From NCBI RefSeq assembly GCF_016938855.1, contig NZ_JAFHAP010000009.1, positions 1 to 64,000 of the forward strand: a stretch of 64,000 nucleotides of DNA. Direction: 5' to 3'. Below are positions 1 to 8,641 of this stretch, one piece after another (position 1 is the first letter of the stretch; each line of letters begins with the position of its first letter). This DNA comes from Polycladomyces zharkentensis. Lineage in GTDB: Bacteria; Bacillota; Bacilli; Thermoactinomycetales; JIR-001. Under the pieces are notes generated by a model. The model saw only the letters and a program-made list of their open reading frames with translations, was not told the DNA's origin and made no database searches. A program made the translations under genes and the position numbers.

Positions 1-30
1 GCCCCCGGGAGAGTAGGACGCCGCCAGGCA
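1..30 (+). rRNA. rrf: 5S ribosomal RNA, 3' end (partial)
   Basis: The first bases match the conserved 3' part of bacterial 5S rRNA (CCCGGGAGAGTAGGACG followed by CCGCCAGGC). The rest of the rRNA operon lies outside the window. A tRNA cluster follows directly, the usual rrn-trn arrangement of Bacillales. The exact 3' end is uncertain by a few bases. Confidence 0.85.
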
Positions 31-116
31 GGAGCTCCTTTAAAAACCAATAATTACAACTTGCAATTGAGGACGAATCGTTGTATACTATCTCTTGCCG
101 ATTGGAAATGAAACGT

Positions 117-191
117 TCCTCAGTAGCTCAATGGTAGAGCGCCCGGCTGTTAACCGGTAGGTTGCAGGTTCGAGTCCTGCCTGAGGAGCCA
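117..191 (+). tRNA. tRNA-Asn (anticodon GTT)
   Basis: Cloverleaf with acceptor arms TCCTCAG/CTGAGGA, anticodon loop carrying GTT, T-loop GGTTCGAGTCC and an encoded CCA end. First gene of the eight-tRNA cluster after the 5S rRNA. Confidence 0.97.
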
Positions 192-192
192 C

Positions 193-268
193 GCTCCCAT
201 AGCTCAGTCGGTAGAGCGCTTCCATGGTAAGGAAGAGGTCACCAGTTCGAGTCTGGTTGGGAGCTCCA
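193..268 (+). tRNA. tRNA-Thr (anticodon GGT)
   Basis: Acceptor arm GCTCCCA pairs with TGGGAGC; anticodon stem CTTCC/GGAAG encloses a loop with GGT; encoded CCA. It begins two bases after tRNA-Asn, so both come from one precursor. Confidence 0.97.
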
Positions 269-275
269 TCGACGT

Positions 276-351
276 GGCCCGTTGGTGAAGCGGTTAACAC
301 ACCAGCCTTTCACGCTGGCATGCAGGGGTTCGAATCCCCTACGGGTCACCA
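276..351 (+). tRNA. tRNA-Glu (anticodon TTC)
   Basis: Acceptor arm GGCCCGT pairs with ACGGGTC (one G-T pair); anticodon loop CTTTCAC gives TTC; T-loop GGTTCGAATCC; encoded CCA. Confidence 0.97.
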
Positions 352-395
352 AATGCAAGAGGAGCTTGAGGGGTTTCCTTCAAGCTCTTCAATTG

Positions 396-471
396 GGACG
401 GTTAGCTCAGCTGGGAGAGCACCTGCCTTACAAGCAGGGGGTCGGCGGTTCGATCCCGTCACCGTCCACCA
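396..471 (+). tRNA. tRNA-Val (anticodon TAC)
   Basis: Acceptor arm GGACGGT pairs with ACCGTCC; anticodon stem CCTGC/GCAGG with loop CTTACAA; encoded CCA. In the spacer before it, GAGCTTGAGG and CCTTCAAGCTC form a hairpin, probably a processing structure. Confidence 0.97.
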
Positions 472-477
472 CCCTGT

Positions 478-562
478 GGAGGGGTAGCGAAGTGGTCAAA
501 CGCAGCAGACTGTAAATCTGCCGGCTATGCCTTCGTAGGTTCGAATCCTACCCCCTCCACCA
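478..562 (+). tRNA. tRNA-Tyr (anticodon GTA)
   Basis: Class II tRNA of 85 nt with a long variable arm (CCGGCTATGCCTTCG region). Acceptor GGAGGGG/CCCCTCC, anticodon GTA, encoded CCA. Confidence 0.97.
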
Positions 563-580
563 TCCCTACATATGGGATAA

Positions 581-655
581 TGGGGAGTAGCCAAGTGGTA
601 AGGCAACGGACTTTGACTCCGTGATGCGCAGGTTCGAATCCTGCCTCCCCAGCCA
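581..655 (+). tRNA. tRNA-Gln (anticodon TTG)
   Basis: Acceptor TGGGGAG/CTCCCCA, anticodon loop ACTTTGACT with TTG, T-loop GGTTCGAATCC, encoded CCA. Confidence 0.97.
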
Positions 656-684
656 ACCATTATAATTACATGACAACATGACAC

Positions 685-760
685 GAGCCATTAGCTCAGT
701 TGGTAGAGCACCTGACTTTTAATCAGGGTGTCCCAGGTTCGAGTCCTGGATGGCTCACCA
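685..760 (+). tRNA. tRNA-Lys (anticodon TTT)
   Basis: Acceptor GAGCCAT/ATGGCTC, anticodon stem CCTGA/TCAGG with loop CTTTTAA, encoded CCA. Confidence 0.97.
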
Positions 761-763
761 TAT

Positions 764-838
764 GCGGAAGTGGCTCAGGGGTAGAGCACCGCCTTGCCAA
801 GGCGGGGGTCGCGGGTTCGAATCCCGTCTTCCGCTCCA
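764..838 (+). tRNA. tRNA-Gly (anticodon GCC)
   Basis: Acceptor GCGGAAG/CTTCCGC, anticodon stem CCGCC/GGCGG with loop TTGCCAA, encoded CCA. Last tRNA before the terminator. Confidence 0.97.
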
Positions 839-844
839 AACAAC

Positions 845-877
845 AAAACCCTTCGTGAGATTCACGAAGGGTTTTTT
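845..877 (+). terminator. Intrinsic terminator of the rRNA-tRNA operon
   Basis: Stem ACCCTTCGTGA with TCACGAAGGGT, three-base loop, then six T. It closes the tRNA cluster. Confidence 0.92.
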
Positions 878-1250
878 GCATGATGAAGAGAAAATGAAGT
901 GTTTCATTTTAAAAGCCTGATCAACGGGCAGTAGCTTCTCATTTCCGCAAACACAAAGATTTTTTTTTATTCATCCCGATGCAAATGGACGATTCCCCTT
1001 ATTCCCGCCTTTGAATCGACGAATTTCCTGTGATGTTCCGCTCAGCGAAGACAGCTCGGTATTGACCCGTCCAATGGTTTAGAAAATCAAGGCATTACAT
1101 GCCTTTTACCTTGAGGGATATCCTATGGGAGTGGATGAATTCACCTTTACGAGTCCTTGCTACCGGAACTGACAACGCCCCCGTTTGTATAGGACGCGCA
1201 AATTTATACGAAAAAAGCCATCATATGGAAAAAGTCGCGGAAGGCTTGGA
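878..1250. other. Intergenic region between tRNA cluster and arginase
   Basis: I see no credible gene. A small hairpin AAGGCAT-TAC-ATGCCTT followed by TTACC lies at 1089-1107, and there is a T-rich tract at 961-969. The short open frames here have no family signature. Confidence 0.6.
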
Positions 1251-1279
1251 TTGGTGGGGTTTTTGCGTTATGGTACAAT
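1251..1279 (+). promoter_or_regulatory. Candidate sigma-A promoter for rocF
   Basis: TTGGTG at 1251-1256 and TACAAT at 1274-1279 are separated by exactly 17 bases, about 70 bases upstream of the arginase start. The -35 box is imperfect, so this is a prediction from spacing and the good -10. Confidence 0.5.
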
Positions 1280-1324
1280 GAAAACCGCGGAATTGTCGCA
1301 CGAAAGCTTGAAAAGGGGGGAATC

Positions 1325-1338
1325 TCTCCTTCGGGAGA
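1325..1338 (+). promoter_or_regulatory. UUCG tetraloop hairpin holding the rocF ribosome binding site
   Basis: TCTCC-TTCG-GGAGA forms a 5-bp stem closed by a C(UUCG)G tetraloop. The GGGAG used as Shine-Dalgarno for the ATG at 1348 overlaps the loop end and 3' arm. Pairing would partly mask ribosome access. Confidence 0.5.
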
Positions 1339-1347
1339 ATGGCGCCT

Positions 1348-2262
1348 ATGAACCAGTACCAAGAGCGGAAACCCATCACAGTGATCGGAGTACCATTGGA
1401 TTTAGGAGCTGGGCGTCGCGGTGTCGACATGGGCCCGAGTGCGATCCGCTACGCGAACTTGCATGAAAAGCTGACAAAAATGGGATTTGACGTGGAGGAC
1501 ATCGGCAATCTGTCCGTACCCACGTTGGAAACGTACAAAGTGATCGATCCCAATTTAAAATATTTGGACGAAATTGTCGCCGTTAATGAAAAGCTGGCGG
1601 AGACCGTCTCCGATACGGTGGAAAAAGGGCGGTTCCCCTTGGTGTTGGGAGGGGATCACAGCATTGCGATCGGAACGATCGCAGGGGTGGCCAAACACCA
1701 TCGCAAATTGGGAGTGATCTGGTTTGACGCACACGGTGATCTGAATACGCACGAAACCACACCTTCCGGCAATATCCACGGCATGTCGCTGGCGGCCAGC
1801 CTTGGCTACGGTCATGAGGCGCTGGTCCATTGTGGTGGATACGCACCCAAAGTGAGTCCGGAAAACGTCGTGATCATCGGTGCGCGGGAGTTGGACCCCG
1901 GTGAGCGGAAGCTGATCAAGGAATTGGGTATTCGCGTTTTTACCATGCATGATATTGATCGGATCGGCATGGCGCGTGTGATGGAAGAAGCACTGAAAGT
2001 GGTGACAGACGGCACGGACGGGGTCCACCTCAGTCTGGATTTGGACGGATTGGACCCGAAAGATTGTCCGGGTGTGGGCACACCGGTTGTCGGCGGGATT
2101 ACCTACCGTGAAAGTCACTTGGCGATGGAGATGCTGGCGGAAGCGAATGTGCTCACATCGGCTGAGTTTGTGGAAGTCAACCCGATTTTGGACAATGGCA
2201 ACAAAACAGCCAAGGTCGCCGTGGCTTTGGTGGGATCGGCCTTCGGGGAAATCGTGTTGTAG
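1348..2262 (+). CDS. rocF: Arginase
   Basis: Hydrolyses L-arginine to ornithine and urea in the cytoplasm, the entry step of arginine catabolism. The protein of 304 aa has the manganese ligands of the ureohydrolase family: GGDHS (about residues 101-105), DAHGD (127-131) and LDLDGLDP (about 227). Length fits bacterial arginases (near 300 aa). An ATG nine bases upstream (1339) is in frame, but GGGAG at 1333-1337 is ten bases from 1348, so I chose 1348. In Bacillus rocF lies near sigW-rsiW and cdaA; here sigW/rsiW are absent and ppc is placed between rocF and cdaA. No terminator follows directly; a dispersed repeat begins within 20 bases of the stop. Confidence 0.96.
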   Translation: MNQYQERKPITVIGVPLDLGAGRRGVDMGPSAIRYANLHEKLTKMGFDVEDIGNLSVPTLETYKVIDPNLKYLDEIVAVNEKLAETVSDTVEKGRFPLVLGGDHSIAIGTIAGVAKHHRKLGVIWFDAHGDLNTHETTPSGNIHGMSLAASLGYGHEALVHCGGYAPKVSPENVVIIGARELDPGERKLIKELGIRVFTMHDIDRIGMARVMEEALKVVTDGTDGVHLSLDLDGLDPKDCPGVGTPVVGGITYRESHLAMEMLAEANVLTSAEFVEVNPILDNGNKTAKVAVALVGSAFGEIVL

Positions 2263-2271
2263 CACACGGAT

Positions 2272-2440
2272 TCACTTAACCGCATGGGTGCAGGAAACCC
2301 TCTGCGGGCCATTTCCTTTAAGCAAAGCATACTTTGCCCGCGTCCTGTACCCACCGCTTCCAAGCGGCGCCGGTTTCCCTGTTGTACAGGGCGCAGATGA
2401 AGCGTGCCGGGAAAGTGGTGTGCGATATGGATAAACGCCC
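2272..2440 (+). repeat. Dispersed intergenic repeat, copy A
   Basis: The segment around TACTTTGCCCGCGTCCTG (2334 on) and GGGCGCAGATGAAGCG (2388 on), followed by GGGAAAG, matches two other places in the window read on the minus strand (56735-56985 and 62165-62400). The left part pairs with the right: GCGGGCCA at about 2305 with TTTGCCCGCG at about 2337. The copies share order and motifs but differ in many bases. Boundaries are approximate. Confidence 0.65.
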
Positions 2441-3161
2441 TGGAAACGATTTTGAATGGAAGTGGGGAGCCTCTTTCAGCAGCATGGCGGATTTCCGCTG
2501 TACAGGAGACACTTGATCCCCGTCATCATGTTGCTTTGCTGCGTGTTGGACGAATGAACAGCCTGAACGTTTCAACCGTACGTGAACAGTACGGTTCAAC
2601 GGGCGGTTGCCCTTTGATCATCTCATCATGCAATTCCCGATACACTGCCTTGGCAGAAAAGACGGGACTTCCGTTTTTGTTCTTGACTCCGTTTTCGTTC
2701 CCTCCGATTCCGCGAACCCATCGAATGAGACGGTTTCCAAAGCCCGGACAGCCGTTGTGCCGACAGCGATCACCCGTGTTTGCCGCATCGTTTGGCTTCG
2801 TTGAACATGTTGGCTGTTTCCAACGGTACCCTGTACTCATCCCGATTTTCCTCAGGGGATAATTGCCTTCGTTTTTCTCATCCGCCAAAGCAACTGCATC
2901 CGACTCGCCGGCATTCCACATCAACAGGCTCACATACCGATACATGATTGGATGGCATTTATTTCACTTTTCATTCATCGGGAGTGCGCTTATAATTATT
3001 CATATGTCAGCATAATTATCGTCAGCTGTGAAAGAAGGTTTCCACTTGTCCGCAAGTGGGGAACAAGATATAGAAACCCTGATTCACTTGCAGGTTGGAC
3101 AAGATGGATTTCCGTACCGCGGTGGAGCGGTGCTAGGTGGTTGAGGAGGTGTCGCAGTCAG
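2441..3161. other. Long intergenic region before ppc; no convincing gene
   Basis: An open frame of 139 codons runs on the minus strand (2526-2945), and one of 152 codons on the plus strand overlaps it. Neither has a family signature or a good ribosome binding site, and I do not call either a gene. Structure seen: a perfect 8-bp hairpin AACCGTAC/GTACGGTT at about 2575-2598, and a 7-bp hairpin CCACTTG-TCCG-CAAGTGG at 3042-3059 in the probable ppc leader. The region may be a decayed mobile element. Confidence 0.5.
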
Positions 3162-5945
3162 ATGAGTCAAGTCAAAGCGATTGAGATGGAGAAAGATCAC
3201 CCATTGCGACGGGATGTTCGCTTTTTGGGTCACATTCTGGGTGATGTCTTGGTCATGCACGGGGGAGAAGCATTGTTGAACAATGTGGAAAAGATCCGGG
3301 AAATGACCAAACAGCTTCGTCAGAGCTATGACCCGGAAATATTGAAACAGTGCAAAACCCTGATACAGGGTTTGTCGCCCAAGATGCGTCGGGATGTGAT
3401 CCGTGCGTTTGCTATCTACTTCCAACTTGTCAACATTGCAGAGCAAAACCACCGAATTCGCCGTCATCGCGAGTACCGCCGTTCGAGAAAAGATGTGGTT
3501 CAGCCCGATTCGATTGAGAGCGCCGTACGGGAATTGAAGGAACAGGGCCTTACGCCGGAACAGGTGGAAGAGATTCTGGACGTGCTCGCATTGGAACTGG
3601 TGATCACAGCCCATCCCACTGAGGCGATGCGCCGTACGGTATTGGATATTCATCATCGCATTGCCAAGCGGGTGGAGGAATTGGATCATCCCTATCTGAC
3701 GGAAGAAGAAAGGGAGTGCATTCGCCAGGAGTTGCTGGGAGAAGTGATCACGTTATGGCAAAGCGATGAGCTGCGGCAACGGAAGCCCACTGTGATGGAC
3801 GAAGTGCGCAATGGCCTGTACTATGTGGACGAGACGCTGTTCGATGTGTTGCCCGGGATTCACCGCGAGCTGGAACGTTGCCTGAAACGGTATTATCCTG
3901 ATCATGAATGGCATGTGCCATCTTTTTTACGGTTCGGTTCGTGGATTGGCGGGGATCGGGACGGCAATCCTTCAGTCACGCCGGAAGTGACTTGGCGGAC
4001 CTTGCGGTTGCAGCGCGACTTGGTGATTACGAAGTATGAAGAGGCACTCAGGCGTTTGATCAAAAAATTGAGCCATTCCATGCGGAATGTGCGCGTGTCG
4101 GAGGCATTGCTGGACTCATTGCGGGCAGATGAAGAAGAAGTGGTATTGGCGGATATCGGGGAAGGCAAATGGCGGAATGAACATGAACCGTACCGCCGCA
4201 AATTGACCTATATGCTCGCACGATTGCACCATACGCGTCTGGGCAAGAAAGATCACGGGATCTATCGTTCCCCGGAAGCATTTTTATCCGATCTTCGGCT
4301 GATCGAACAAAGCTTGCGCGGCCATCACGCCGACGTGATTGCCGATCGGGAGCTTGGCCGGTTGATCCGGCAAGTGGAGCTGTTCGGATTCCATCTTCTT
4401 ACGTTGGATATACGCCAACACAGTGGCGAACATGAAAAGGCCCTGACGGAGATTTTGTCCGGTATGGGCATCGTCGAGCATTACGATCAACTGTCTGAAA
4501 AGGAAAAAATCAATTTATTGACGGAGTTGCTGGAAGATCCTCGGCCATTGACGTCCCCGTTCATGTCGTTTTCACCGGAAACGGAACAATGTTTGGAGTT
4601 GTTCCGTGTGATCCGGCGGGCCAAGGAAGAATTTGGGGAGGATGCGATCCGCAACTACCTGATCAGTATGACGCAAGGCACCAGCGATTTGCTCGAGGTG
4701 GTGCTGTTCGCCAAAGAAGTGGGGTTGTTCCGAAAAACACCGAACGGTCCGATCTCCCGGCTTCACGTGGTTCCCTTGCTGGAGACGATCGACGATTTGC
4801 ATCGCGCTCACGAGATCATGGAGGCGTATTATCGTCATCCTTCTTATGTGCCGGCCAATGCGGAGCATCATCCCACGCAGGAGATTATGCTTGGATATTC
4901 GGACAGCAATAAGGATGGCGGCGTGCTGACGGCCAACTGGGAGCTGTATCACGCTCAACAACGGTTGTACCGGCTGTCCCGCCGATACGGGATCAACACG
5001 AAATTTTTCCACGGCCGCGGCGGGGCGCTGGGGCGCGGCGGCGGGCCGTTGAACCGCAGTATCCAGGCAAAGCCGCCGGAGACGGTAGTGGGCGGAGTGA
5101 AAATCACGGAACAAGGAGAAGTTCTTTCTTCGCGCTATGCATTGAAACCGATCGCGTTCCGCAGTCTTGAACAAGCCACTTCCGCGTTATTGCTGTCGGC
5201 CGCATCCGCTCTCACCGGTCGGGAGTCTGAGGAAAAGCCGGAATGGTTGGAGGCGATGGCCGAAATTTCGGAAGAGGCGCTCAAAGCATATCAATCTTTG
5301 GTATTTGAAGACCCCGATTTTCTCTCCTACTTCCATACAGCCACACCGCTGCCGGAGATCGGAGAACTCAAAATCGGTTCGCGACCGACACGCCGCAAAA
5401 ACAGCCAAGCGTTCGAAGATCTGCGTGCCATTCCGTGGGTGTTCGCGTGGACGCAAAGCCGGTATCTGTTCCCCGCATGGTATGCGGCGGGCACGGGATT
5501 TGCCCGGTTTGTGCAACAACACGAAGACGGCTTGCAGATCTTGAAGGAAATGTACCGGGATTGGCCATTCTTCCGTTCGCTGGTCGACAACCTGCAGATG
5601 GCGTTGGCCAAGGCGGACTTCGTCATTGCCCGCGAATATGATTCATTGGTGCAGGATCGTGATGCAGCGGATCGAATTTTCGGTAAATTGGAGGAGGAGT
5701 ATCGCTTGACCCGCGAAATGGTGCTGGCCATTACGGGGCAAGCGGATGTGCTGGATCACGTTCCGGTGATCCAGGAATCGATCCGCCTGCGCAATCCGTA
5801 CGTGGACCCGCTCAGCTTCATCCAGGTCGATCTGTTGCACCAGTTGCGGTATCACTGCTCCTCCAAAGAGGAGTGTAAGGAAACACTCGAACAGGTGCTG
5901 TTGACCATCAACGGTATTGCGGCGGGATTGCGCAATACGGGCTGA
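3162..5945 (+). CDS. ppc: Phosphoenolpyruvate carboxylase
   Basis: Carboxylates PEP with bicarbonate to oxaloacetate, replenishing the TCA cycle. The 927-residue product has all the family landmarks: the catalytic-histidine motif TAHPTEA (His near 151), GSWIGGDRDGNP, LGYSDSNKDGG, the glycine-rich FHGRGGALGRGGGP loop, and RNPYVDPLSFIQ near the C-terminus. The length is normal for bacterial PEPC. The open frame extends upstream to 2952, but that part is unrelated and lacks a Shine-Dalgarno; GAGGAGG at 3143-3149 precedes the ATG at 3162. The gene stands alone. No good terminator follows directly; a terminator lies at 6243. Confidence 0.97.
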   Translation: MSQVKAIEMEKDHPLRRDVRFLGHILGDVLVMHGGEALLNNVEKIREMTKQLRQSYDPEILKQCKTLIQGLSPKMRRDVIRAFAIYFQLVNIAEQNHRIRRHREYRRSRKDVVQPDSIESAVRELKEQGLTPEQVEEILDVLALELVITAHPTEAMRRTVLDIHHRIAKRVEELDHPYLTEEERECIRQELLGEVITLWQSDELRQRKPTVMDEVRNGLYYVDETLFDVLPGIHRELERCLKRYYPDHEWHVPSFLRFGSWIGGDRDGNPSVTPEVTWRTLRLQRDLVITKYEEALRRLIKKLSHSMRNVRVSEALLDSLRADEEEVVLADIGEGKWRNEHEPYRRKLTYMLARLHHTRLGKKDHGIYRSPEAFLSDLRLIEQSLRGHHADVIADRELGRLIRQVELFGFHLLTLDIRQHSGEHEKALTEILSGMGIVEHYDQLSEKEKINLLTELLEDPRPLTSPFMSFSPETEQCLELFRVIRRAKEEFGEDAIRNYLISMTQGTSDLLEVVLFAKEVGLFRKTPNGPISRLHVVPLLETIDDLHRAHEIMEAYYRHPSYVPANAEHHPTQEIMLGYSDSNKDGGVLTANWELYHAQQRLYRLSRRYGINTKFFHGRGGALGRGGGPLNRSIQAKPPETVVGGVKITEQGEVLSSRYALKPIAFRSLEQATSALLLSAASALTGRESEEKPEWLEAMAEISEEALKAYQSLVFEDPDFLSYFHTATPLPEIGELKIGSRPTRRKNSQAFEDLRAIPWVFAWTQSRYLFPAWYAAGTGFARFVQQHEDGLQILKEMYRDWPFFRSLVDNLQMALAKADFVIAREYDSLVQDRDAADRIFGKLEEEYRLTREMVLAITGQADVLDHVPVIQESIRLRNPYVDPLSFIQVDLLHQLRYHCSSKEECKETLEQVLLTINGIAAGLRNTG

Positions 5946-6242
5946 TTCGGGAAAACAGCGAACCGATGTTGATGAACTGTCGGGGAGAGCCAAGCCGCTT
6001 CCCAGCCTAGACACTGGGGTGCTTCTGAACAAACGGTGAACAGCGAGGGTGTCCTGACACCAGGGAAAGCGATTCTCCACGCGGGGAATGAGTCGGGGTA
6101 AGAACTCCCGAAGAAGCCGCTCCCGCATTGGGCTGTTTGCGAAATTTTGTCCGCAGTCTCTGGCATTGAGGAAAAATTGTAGAATTTTGACGGCTGGTGG
6201 GCTATGATATGAGTAACGTCAAACGCCCTCGGTCGTGACATG
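5946..6242. other. Intergenic region downstream of ppc
   Basis: No gene recognised. The stretch 5985-6130 is rich in short inverted repeats (for example GCCGCTTCCCAGCC and CACTGGGGTG), so it may be a structured leader or a degraded repeat. Open frames on the minus strand are low-complexity shadows. Confidence 0.4.
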
Positions 6243-6271
6243 AAAAGGACTTCCGCCGGGAGGTCCTTTTT
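6243..6271 (+). terminator. Intrinsic terminator before cdaA
   Basis: AAAAGGACTTCC and GGAGGTCCTTTT form a 12-bp stem with one G-T pair, followed by T residues. It would end transcription coming from the ppc side. The 240 bases after it must hold the cdaA promoter, which I could not place. Confidence 0.8.
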
Positions 6272-6515
6272 CCATCTTTCTTTGCAGAAAAATCACCTTT
6301 CGCCTTCCATTTTTGCTACACTAAGTGTATGAGTGACAGAACGTCCGTTTATTGTACAAGCCCCGTTCGGAAGTGGTGCCGGCTGAGGTGTGGCAGGTTT
6401 CACGTTTTCTTTTGCTTTGGGATGCCTTATGATGAAAAAAGGCGCGAGAAAGTGGAATCTCCGATTGCATCCCATCACAGACTAACAGAAGGCAACAATC
6501 GGATGGAGGCGCCCC

Positions 6516-7319
6516 ATGCTTACGCTGGACGGTGTGACCCGTTATGTCAACGATTTTGTCGACATTTTGATCGTCAGTTACATCATATATCAGTTGTTGT
6601 TGCTCCTTCGCGGTACAAGAGCGGTACAACTGCTGAAGGGGATTTTTGTGGTCGTGGGCGTCTGGATGGTCAGCAGCTTCTTTCACCTGTCCACTTTGCA
6701 GTGGTTGATGCAGAATTTGTTTTCTGTTGGTGTCATCGTCATTTTGATCATCTTTCAGCCCGAGTTGCGCAGGGCATTGGAACAGTTGGGAAGGGGCGGC
6801 TTTTTCGGACGGAGCAAATTTGCCGAAGAACAGGAAGTCAGCCGTCTCGTGGGTGAATTGAACAAAGCGGTCACCCACTTGTCCAAGCGCCGCATCGGTG
6901 CATTGATTGTGGTGGAAAGGCAAACCGGGTTATCCGACTACATCGAAACCGGCATCGAATTGTCGGCAGCCGTCAGTTCAGAGCTGTTGATCAACATCTT
7001 TCTGCCCAACACGCCATTGCACGACGGTGCGGTGATCATCCGCAAAGACCGGATCATGGCCGCAGGTTGCTATCTGCCCCTGTCGGAAAACCCGTTTATC
7101 AGCAAAGAGCTGGGAACCCGGCACCGTGCAGGAATCGGCATGTCCGAGGTATCCGACGCCATCGCCGTAATCGTTTCGGAGGAAACCGGCAGTGTATCAT
7201 TGGCCATCCACGGCCGGTTGGAACGCGGACTGAGTGAGGAAATGCTCTTGACGCGTTTGTATGAAGAACTGAGGCCCCCCGAGAAAAACGGCAACTTTTG
7301 GAGTTGGAAGGGGGAGTGA
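6516..7319 (+). CDS. cdaA: Diadenylate cyclase CdaA
   Basis: Makes the second messenger c-di-AMP from two ATP at the membrane. The 267-aa protein has three N-terminal membrane helices (about residues 13-32, 40-57 and 68-80), a short coiled linker, and a DAC domain with the signature DGA (170-172, in TPLHDGAVII) and RHR (202-204, in GTRHRAGIG). GGAGG lies 6 bases before the ATG. cdaR follows after 3 bases and glmM is next, the conserved order in which CdaR and GlmM both bind and tune CdaA in other firmicutes. c-di-AMP usually controls potassium and osmolyte balance and cell-wall homeostasis. Confidence 0.97.
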   Translation: MLTLDGVTRYVNDFVDILIVSYIIYQLLLLLRGTRAVQLLKGIFVVVGVWMVSSFFHLSTLQWLMQNLFSVGVIVILIIFQPELRRALEQLGRGGFFGRSKFAEEQEVSRLVGELNKAVTHLSKRRIGALIVVERQTGLSDYIETGIELSAAVSSELLINIFLPNTPLHDGAVIIRKDRIMAAGCYLPLSENPFISKELGTRHRAGIGMSEVSDAIAVIVSEETGSVSLAIHGRLERGLSEEMLLTRLYEELRPPEKNGNFWSWKGE

Positions 7320-7322
7320 GCG

Positions 7323-8534
7323 ATGGAAAAATGGTTTGAAAGCAATACGGTACTGAAATTGCTCGCTCTCGGATTGGCAATCACGCTGTGGATGTCAGTC
7401 AATGATAAAACACTGCCGCTTCCCAGGGAAGATGAGAGCTTCACCACGATCCGCAACGTCACACTGGAAGCGCGGTTTGATCAGGAGCGCATGGATTTGA
7501 CGGATGCCCCCAAGACAGTCAACCTGAAACTGAAGGGCAACCTGTACGCATTGGATCAACTGAATCCGGATGAGTACCACGCCTATGTGGATTTGCGCCA
7601 ACTGGGTCCCGGTACGCACCGAAACGTCCCGGTAAAGGTGAAAGGTCTGCCGTCCGGCATTGAGGTGGAAGTGGAACCGTCACAGGTCGATGTGACGCTG
7701 GAGCTCAAAGAGCAAAAAGAGATGCCCGTACATGTGGATCTGGTGGGCACACCCGCTCCCGGTTACAAAGCGGGCAAACCGATCATCTCCCCGACGCGCG
7801 TTCTGATCCGGGGTTCTGCATCGCTGTTGGACCAAGTGACCGCCGTCAAGGCGGTTGTCAATGTGGACGGAGCAACTGAAACGGTTTCGAAGTCAGTTAC
7901 GTTACAAGTATACGGGGAAGAAGGTCCGCTCAACCGGGCGGAGGTGTTGCCGCGTCCCGTCGTGGATGTGGAAGTGCCCGTGGCCAGTCCCAACGCTGAG
8001 ATCCCGCTCAATGTGGGCATTGATAAATATCCCCCTGCGGGATACGCCGTCAGTCAATTGACCATGAACGTGGACAAAGTGACCGTTTACGGTCCTGCGG
8101 AATATATTCAAGGATTAGAAGTATATCCCGGACCCAAATTGGACTTGTCCCGGACCAAGAAGGATGATACCTTCGAAATGCCCATCCCGTTGGTCAACGG
8201 TGTCGACAGAGTGGAGCCGAAAACAGTGCGGATCTCTGTGAAAATCGTTCCGGCGCAGGCCCGAACATTGACCAATGTGCCGATCGAGTTGAGCGGTTTG
8301 AGCGAGGGACTGAAGTCGCAGGTGATCACTCCGTCGGGGGGAAGGATGTACATGACGGTAACGGGAGCCCCCGACTTGATCCGGAATCTGAAACCCGGTG
8401 ACATCCGCGCGTATGTGGATGTGTCCCGGTTACCGCCGGGTATTTACGCCCGACCGATCCAAATCAAATTACCGCCGTATGTCCGGTTACAGGATGATCC
8501 GGTTTTGATGGCGACAGTACGGCTTTCCAAATAG
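7323..8534 (+). CDS. cdaR: CdaA regulatory protein CdaR (YbbR-domain protein)
   Basis: Membrane-anchored extracellular regulator of the diadenylate cyclase. The 403-aa product begins with one transmembrane segment (about residues 9-26, LLALGLAITLW), followed by tandem YbbR-like beta domains. The repeats are recognisable by recurring phrases such as VDLRQLGPG (about 90) and VDVSRLPPG (about 370), and by the VxVKxxGLPxG and P-x-V-x-V-x-G patterns. A GGGGGAG ribosome binding site overlaps the end of cdaA and only 3 bases separate the genes, so translation is coupled. The family normally has three to four YbbR units, and the length here fits four. Confidence 0.94.
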   Translation: MEKWFESNTVLKLLALGLAITLWMSVNDKTLPLPREDESFTTIRNVTLEARFDQERMDLTDAPKTVNLKLKGNLYALDQLNPDEYHAYVDLRQLGPGTHRNVPVKVKGLPSGIEVEVEPSQVDVTLELKEQKEMPVHVDLVGTPAPGYKAGKPIISPTRVLIRGSASLLDQVTAVKAVVNVDGATETVSKSVTLQVYGEEGPLNRAEVLPRPVVDVEVPVASPNAEIPLNVGIDKYPPAGYAVSQLTMNVDKVTVYGPAEYIQGLEVYPGPKLDLSRTKKDDTFEMPIPLVNGVDRVEPKTVRISVKIVPAQARTLTNVPIELSGLSEGLKSQVITPSGGRMYMTVTGAPDLIRNLKPGDIRAYVDVSRLPPGIYARPIQIKLPPYVRLQDDPVLMATVRLSK

Positions 8535-8641
8535 ATGCGAACCAATCGGGGGATTGCGCTTGTTTTTCCCCGAGGGTGACGCGTCCGAGGAACATTTTTG
8601 TTCCAAAGGACGTCTGAAGGTTTGAAGGAGGAGAAATCATC

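Noticed and set aside
1-840. Open frames covering the tRNA cluster
   Set aside because: They are translations of tRNA genes on either strand.
2526-2945. 139-codon minus-strand frame near the dispersed repeat
   Set aside because: No ribosome binding site, no family signature and a mosaic of unlikely residues; kept only as unexplained sequence.
3090-3150. T-box-like string ACCGCGGTGG upstream of ppc
   Set aside because: The order of bases does not match the T-box core (AGGGTGGNACCGCG), there is no specifier loop or terminator, and ppc is not a usual T-box gene.
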